From the NCBI GenBank assembly GCA_041658205.1, contig JBBAAO010000001.1:682001-746000 (forward strand): 64,000 nt of DNA, given 5' to 3'. Below the pieces are notes generated by a model. It ran no database searches. It worked only from the letters and a program-made list of their open reading frames with translations, and was not told the DNA's origin. The translations under genes and the position numbers were made by a program. This document shows, piece by piece, positions 60,917 to 64,000 of the stretch. Origin of the DNA: Bacteroidota bacterium. GTDB lineage: Bacteria > Bacteroidota > Ignavibacteria > UBA10030 > UBA8401. Each line of letters begins with the position of its first letter. Within the stretch, counting starts at the first letter, position 1.

Positions 60917-61582
60917 ATGAAATGGCAAATTCCGTTAATTATTCTCATTCTTTTGGCAATTGGCTGCGGTCCTTCATCACCCCGTTTTGCTGGAAAGGAT
61001 AGCTCAAAAAAAGAAACGAAGAAGACTAATAAAGGGAACATCCGTTTCACCTCCAAAGTAATGGAAGAGGAAAAGAGAGAAGACGATAAAAAAGTCGACC
61101 TAAAAAAAGTGGAACAGCGTTTTAGTAGTGCTAAGTCTTCAACAAGTCCGGTTTCACCCAAAAAAGAGAGTGTGGATTCTAAAAAACCGAGTGGCTCTGT
61201 CGCCGGAAGCTTTGAACAACAGAAAATGATGGATGCAATTCTTGGATGGATGGGGACTCCGTATGAATATGGCGGAGAGGGAAAAGGAGGGATCGACTGT
61301 TCTGCTTTTTCAAGAGAAATTTTCAGATCAAGCGCAGGCCAAGAACTTCCGCGAACAACGGAAGATCAAGCGAAATTGGGTTCATCCGTACAACAGGAAA
61401 ATTTGAAGTTTGGGGATCTGATCTTTTTTAATACAACCGGACAGAATCCATCACATGTTGGTATTTATATCGGCGACGATATGTTCGCCCACGCAAGCGT
61501 TAGTTTTGGAGTGACACTTTCTTCATTATATTCATCTTATTATAAAAAACGATATACAGAAGCAAGAAGAGTCTTACAATAA
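60917..61582 (+). CDS. NlpC/P60 lipoprotein endopeptidase
   Basis: Protein of 221 aa. Lipoprotein signal with Cys17 (LLAIGC), a charged linker (about 25-95), then an NlpC/P60 domain at about 105-221: GTPYEYGGEGKGGIDCSAF with the catalytic Cys, and PSHVGIYIGDDMFAHAS with the catalytic His. It cleaves peptidoglycan stem peptides, probably at the outer membrane face. Starts 33 bases after the previous terminator's T run. Confidence 0.9.
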   Translation: MKWQIPLIILILLAIGCGPSSPRFAGKDSSKKETKKTNKGNIRFTSKVMEEEKREDDKKVDLKKVEQRFSSAKSSTSPVSPKKESVDSKKPSGSVAGSFEQQKMMDAILGWMGTPYEYGGEGKGGIDCSAFSREIFRSSAGQELPRTTEDQAKLGSSVQQENLKFGDLIFFNTTGQNPSHVGIYIGDDMFAHASVSFGVTLSSLYSSYYKKRYTEARRVLQ

Positions 61583-61588
61583 TTTTTT

Positions 61589-61617
61589 CATTGAATCATC
61601 GTGCAATTGATTCAATG
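61589..61617. repeat. Hairpin between NlpC/P60 gene and def
   Basis: Perfect 10-bp inverted repeat CATTGAATCA/TGATTCAATG with a 9-nt loop. It lacks a T tract on the plus strand, so a terminator role is weak. Confidence 0.5.
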
Positions 61618-61656
61618 TATTAATGAACAAATGGATCAATTTATTTTGGAGTAACA

Positions 61657-62241
61657 GTGGCAATATTACCAATCTACCTATACGGCAACGAAGTTCTTAA
61701 GAAAAAAGCAAAACAAGTAGCCGAAGTGACTGATACGGACATTAAGCTTATTCAAGATATGTTTGAAACAATGCATGAGTCGAATGGAATCGGTTTAGCA
61801 GCAAACCAGGTGGGAGATTTGAAACAGATTCTCGTCGTGGATATTTCCGATATGGAAGCAGGGAAAGGGACGAAGCCGCTTGCCATTATCAATCCCAAAA
61901 TTGTGGATGAAGAAGGGGAATGGGAAATGGAAGAAGGCTGTTTGAGCATACCGGAGGTTAGGGAAAAAGTATGGCGCGCCGAAAAGATCACCGTGCAGTA
62001 CAACGATGTGAACATGGAAAAGGTTGAGTTGACAGCAGATGGCATGCTTGCCCGTGTCATCCTTCATGAGATGGATCACTTGAACGGTGTCCTTTTTATC
62101 GATCATTTGACCTCAACGAAGAAAACATTGCTTCGTCCGAAATTGAAGAAAATTATGAAGGGACATGTAGAGACGGAATATGAAGTTGTTATTGCAGGCG
62201 AGCATAAATCGAAAACAAAAAGTAAAAAAATTGTTTTATAG
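61657..62241 (+). CDS. def: Peptide deformylase
   Basis: Protein of 194 aa, removing the formyl group from nascent proteins. Motif 1 is NGIGLAANQVG near 47-57, motif 2 EGCLSIPEV near 92-100 (metal Cys), and motif 3 HEMDHLNG near 134-141 (two metal His and the catalytic Glu). Start is GTG with GGAG seven bases upstream. It precedes fmt, its functional partner, with a repeat-filled gap of about 140 bases. Confidence 0.97.
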   Translation: MAILPIYLYGNEVLKKKAKQVAEVTDTDIKLIQDMFETMHESNGIGLAANQVGDLKQILVVDISDMEAGKGTKPLAIINPKIVDEEGEWEMEEGCLSIPEVREKVWRAEKITVQYNDVNMEKVELTADGMLARVILHEMDHLNGVLFIDHLTSTKKTLLRPKLKKIMKGHVETEYEVVIAGEHKSKTKSKKIVL

Positions 62242-62273
62242 AAATTATACTTATCCCCGCGCGCAAGCAGATT

Positions 62274-62364
62274 ATCCCGTTTTATGGGATTCCGCAAGAC
62301 GGGATTACAAAAAGCGGAACCACGTCGTCATCCCAAAGTATCGGGACTCCTCCTCGCAATGACG
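62274..62364. repeat. REP-like and ATGACG hairpins between def and fmt
   Basis: Two hairpins. The first has arms ATCCCGT/ACGGGAT. The second has CGTCAT/ATGACG with an inner CCC/GGG pair; read on the minus strand it begins CGTCATTGCGAGGAG, a motif I recall as a dispersed repeat in several bacterial lineages. The whole 62242-62383 gap is occupied by these. Confidence 0.75.
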
Positions 62365-62383
62365 CAAAATTATTGGTGTTTGA

Positions 62384-63325
62384 ATGAAAATAGTATTTAT
62401 GGGCACTCCGGATTTTGCTGTTCCAAGTCTGGAGATATTACTGAAGAACAATTACACGATCTCTGCAGTGGTGACCGCTCCTGATAAACCGCGCGGGAGA
62501 GGACAGCAGGTCAGTTTTACTCCCGTAAAAGAATGTGCTCAAAAATATTCTCTTCCGATTTTTCAACCCCAATCGCTGAAAGATCCACAATTCATCGCTC
62601 AACTTGCTGAACTCAAACCAGATCTTTTTGTGATTGTTGCATTCAGAATTTTACCAAAAGAAGTGTACTCCATCCCAGATAAAGGAGCGTTTAATCTACA
62701 CGCATCTTTGCTCCCAAAATACCGCGGTGCAGCACCAATCAATTGGGCGATTATCAATGGAGAAAAAGAATCGGGAGTAACAACATTCTTCCTACAGGAT
62801 AAAGTTGACACTGGAAATATCATTTTGCAAGAGAAGGTGACGATTACAGATGAGATGAATGCCGGGGAATTGCACGATGCACTTTCTGATATCGGTTCGA
62901 GAGCTGTATTGGAAACTGTGCAAAGGATTGAACAAGGGATAGCAAATCCTCAAAAACAAAATGATCTACTTGCTTCACCAGCACCGAAAATATTTAAAGA
63001 GACATGCCGAATTGATTGGAGTCGATCTGCAGAGAAAATCCATAATTTCATCCGTGGACTTTCACCATACCCGGCGGCGTGGACGAGTCATAATGGAAAA
63101 GTGGTGAAGATATTCAAGAGCAGAAGAACAGAAAATGAGATTCAGAATTCAGGATTCAAGATTCATGGTGCAGGTGAAATACTGGTAAGTGAAAAGCAAT
63201 TGTTCGTAGCCGCCGAGAATTCAGTTCTTGAAATTCTTGAACTTCAACAGGAAGGGAAGAAGAGAATGAGCGCCGAAGAATTTTTACGGGGATATAGATT
63301 TGCGGAGAATAGTAGATTTGATTAG
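62384..63325 (+). CDS. fmt: Methionyl-tRNA formyltransferase
   Basis: Protein of 313 aa, formylating initiator Met-tRNA. FMGTPDFAVPSLEIL near 4-18. NLHASLLPKYRGAAPINWAI near 103-122 contains the catalytic Asn and His; FLQDKVDTGNI follows. The C-terminal tRNA-binding domain starts near 205. A period-7 tract at 63140-63167 adds residues near 253-261 in the C-terminal domain without breaking the frame. Coupled in function to def. Confidence 0.96.
   Translation: MKIVFMGTPDFAVPSLEILLKNNYTISAVVTAPDKPRGRGQQVSFTPVKECAQKYSLPIFQPQSLKDPQFIAQLAELKPDLFVIVAFRILPKEVYSIPDKGAFNLHASLLPKYRGAAPINWAIINGEKESGVTTFFLQDKVDTGNIILQEKVTITDEMNAGELHDALSDIGSRAVLETVQRIEQGIANPQKQNDLLASPAPKIFKETCRIDWSRSAEKIHNFIRGLSPYPAAWTSHNGKVVKIFKSRRTENEIQNSGFKIHGAGEILVSEKQLFVAAENSVLEILELQQEGKKRMSAEEFLRGYRFAENSRFD
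63140..63167 (+). repeat. Four heptamers inside fmt
   Basis: ATTCAGA, ATTCAGG, ATTCAAG, ATTCATG in direct succession. They lie in the C-terminal-domain coding region of fmt and read through as EIQNSGFKI. Confidence 0.85.
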
Positions 63326-63346
63326 ATTACTTATGGAGGAACCTGT

Positions 63347-63583
63347 ATGAAAACCTTAAAACATATGATTACTGCTGTCATCAGTCGTGGGGAAAAATAC
63401 TTTGTGGCAGAATGTGTTGAAATAAATGTCGTCACACAGGGTATTACGATGGATGAAGTTGTTTCAAACTTACAAGAAGCAGTGGCGCTGCATTTCGAAG
63501 GAGAAAATCACGAAGAAATGGGTTTTGTAAAAAATCCAGTGCTGATTGTGACAATGGAAGTTGAACCTGCATATGCCGCCTAA
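63347..63583 (+). CDS. HicB-like antitoxin
   Basis: Protein of 78 aa with the HicB/UPF0150 pattern: ITAVISRGEKYFVAECVEINVVTQGITMDEVVSNLQEAV, where a beta sheet is followed by a helix, and no C-terminal DNA-binding extension. AGGA/GGAGG lies just upstream. It overlaps the HicA-like gene by 11 bases. Confidence 0.85.
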   Translation: MKTLKHMITAVISRGEKYFVAECVEINVVTQGITMDEVVSNLQEAVALHFEGENHEEMGFVKNPVLIVTMEVEPAYAA

Positions 63584-63821
63584 ATTAAAACGGCTATCAG
63601 GAAATGAAGTTATTTCGATCTTGTTGAAATTTGGATTTGTTATTCATTCACAGCGTGGCAGTCACATAAAGTTACGAAGAATTATTTCAGAGGGTGAAAA
63701 ACAAACGTTGATTGTCCCAAACCATAAAGAAATTGATCCGGGCACACTTCGAGCAATTATAAAACAATCTAGTAAATATATTAACGAAAACTTTTTGCAT
63801 TCAGAATTTTTTTCTGAATAA
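63573..63821 (+). CDS. HicA-like toxin
   Basis: Protein of 82 aa; start chosen at MPPKLKRLSG. The dsRBD-like HicA fold is recognisable: LSGNEVISILLKFGFV, the catalytic His in SQRGSHIKLRR, and HKEIDPGTLRAIIKQ. HicA proteins inhibit translation by mRNA cleavage. In this pair antitoxin precedes toxin, the reverse of the classical hicAB order but common in HicB-short modules. A weak hairpin covers the last codons. Confidence 0.85.
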   Translation: MPPKLKRLSGNEVISILLKFGFVIHSQRGSHIKLRRIISEGEKQTLIVPNHKEIDPGTLRAIIKQSSKYINENFLHSEFFSE

Positions 63822-63826
63822 ATATT

Positions 63827-64000
63827 TTAAAAATTCTCTCCGATATAAAACCCGATCCACGTAGCTATAAGACATCCAAACAGACTCAACCCGCTATTCA
63901 ATCCTGCACCTAAAAAATTTCCCGATTTCATTAGTGCGAGCGTATCATAACTGAAGGAAGAGAAAGTTGTGAATCCTCCCAAGATACCGATGATTAAAAA
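63827..64000 (-). CDS. crcB: CrcB/FluC fluoride channel, C-terminal fragment
   Basis: 58 codons including the stop are visible, running off the right edge. The fragment holds GILGGFTTFSSFSYDTL, the central fluoride-pore signature, and a last membrane helix ending FYIGENF. CrcB dimers export fluoride. The N-terminal half lies outside the window, so activity cannot be judged. It converges on the HicBA-like pair. Confidence 0.9.
   Translation of the reverse strand, partial: FLIIGILGGFTTFSSFSYDTLALMKSGNFLGAGLNSGLSLFGCLIATWIGFYIGENF

Noticed and set aside
1..64000. tRNA, rRNA or known riboswitch genes
   Set aside because: None recognised when reading intergenic gaps; small structured RNAs cannot be excluded without a covariance-model search.

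Overview
The window looks like a chromosomal segment of a Bacteroidota/Chlorobiota-group bacterium, most probably close to Ignavibacteria. The main clues are a short (288 aa) primary sigma factor whose N-terminus reads like Bacteroidetes RpoD, several large secreted or outer-membrane beta-barrel proteins with plain Sec signal peptides, a TonB-dependent receptor, the MEP isoprenoid pathway (dxr, ispE), GH13 and GH92 glycosidases, and moderate-to-low GC. This placement is inference from protein character, not from a search. No rRNA, tRNA or CRISPR array was found.

Layout. 1-6.6 kb (minus): an envelope signalling cluster with a secreted protein, a FecR-domain protein, an outer-membrane barrel protein and a CHASE2 adenylate/guanylate cyclase cut by the left edge. 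6.8-9.3 kb (minus): rseP and dxr. 9.7-12.2 kb (plus): three pseudopilin-like genes, then a TPR protein and an MmcQ/YjbR protein. 14.6-17.4 kb (minus): ispE and a TonB-dependent receptor. 17.5-19.3 kb: two paralogous response regulators, one of them NtrC-like. 20-28.9 kb: a glutaryl-CoA-dehydrogenase-like enzyme, a toxin-antitoxin pair, guaB, a proline peptidase, a glycosyltransferase, purD, a nucleotide-sugar epimerase and meaB. 28.9-33.2 kb: secreted GH13 (plus) and GH92 (minus), convergent and surrounded by palindromic repeats. 34.3-36.4 kb: an AT-rich island with a small unknown protein, an HNH nuclease and a protein resembling the C-terminal half of HpaII-type restriction enzymes, bordered by inverted copies of a short repeat.

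36.6-43 kb holds an acyl-CoA dehydrogenase and an acyl-CoA carboxylase carboxyltransferase, which suggest branched-chain acyl catabolism together with MeaB, then membrane proteins and corA. 41.9-51.7 kb (minus) holds a lipoprotein/barrel pair, rlmB, lgt, an unknown gene, hisS, a PTS IIA-like protein and a fused mannose-1-phosphate guanylyltransferase/phosphomannomutase. 51.9-56.9 kb (plus) holds a GAF protein with a degenerate GGDEF domain, deoB, a VapBC-like pair, a GDCC-motif zinc-ribbon-like protein and rpoD. 57.2-60.8 kb holds a large surface protein and an LPP20-like protein. 60.9-64 kb holds an NlpC/P60 lipoprotein, def, fmt, a HicBA-like pair and the end of crcB.

Two themes stand out. 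First, the FecR protein and the barrel protein share a related periplasmic domain and sit next to a CHASE2 cyclase, which suggests one envelope-to-cytoplasm signalling unit. Second, the window is full of short repeats: REP-like hairpins, ACCACAGAG and ATCCGTG repeats, and period-7 tandem repeats. Three of these lie inside open reading frames, in GH92, in fmt and in a signal-peptide region.
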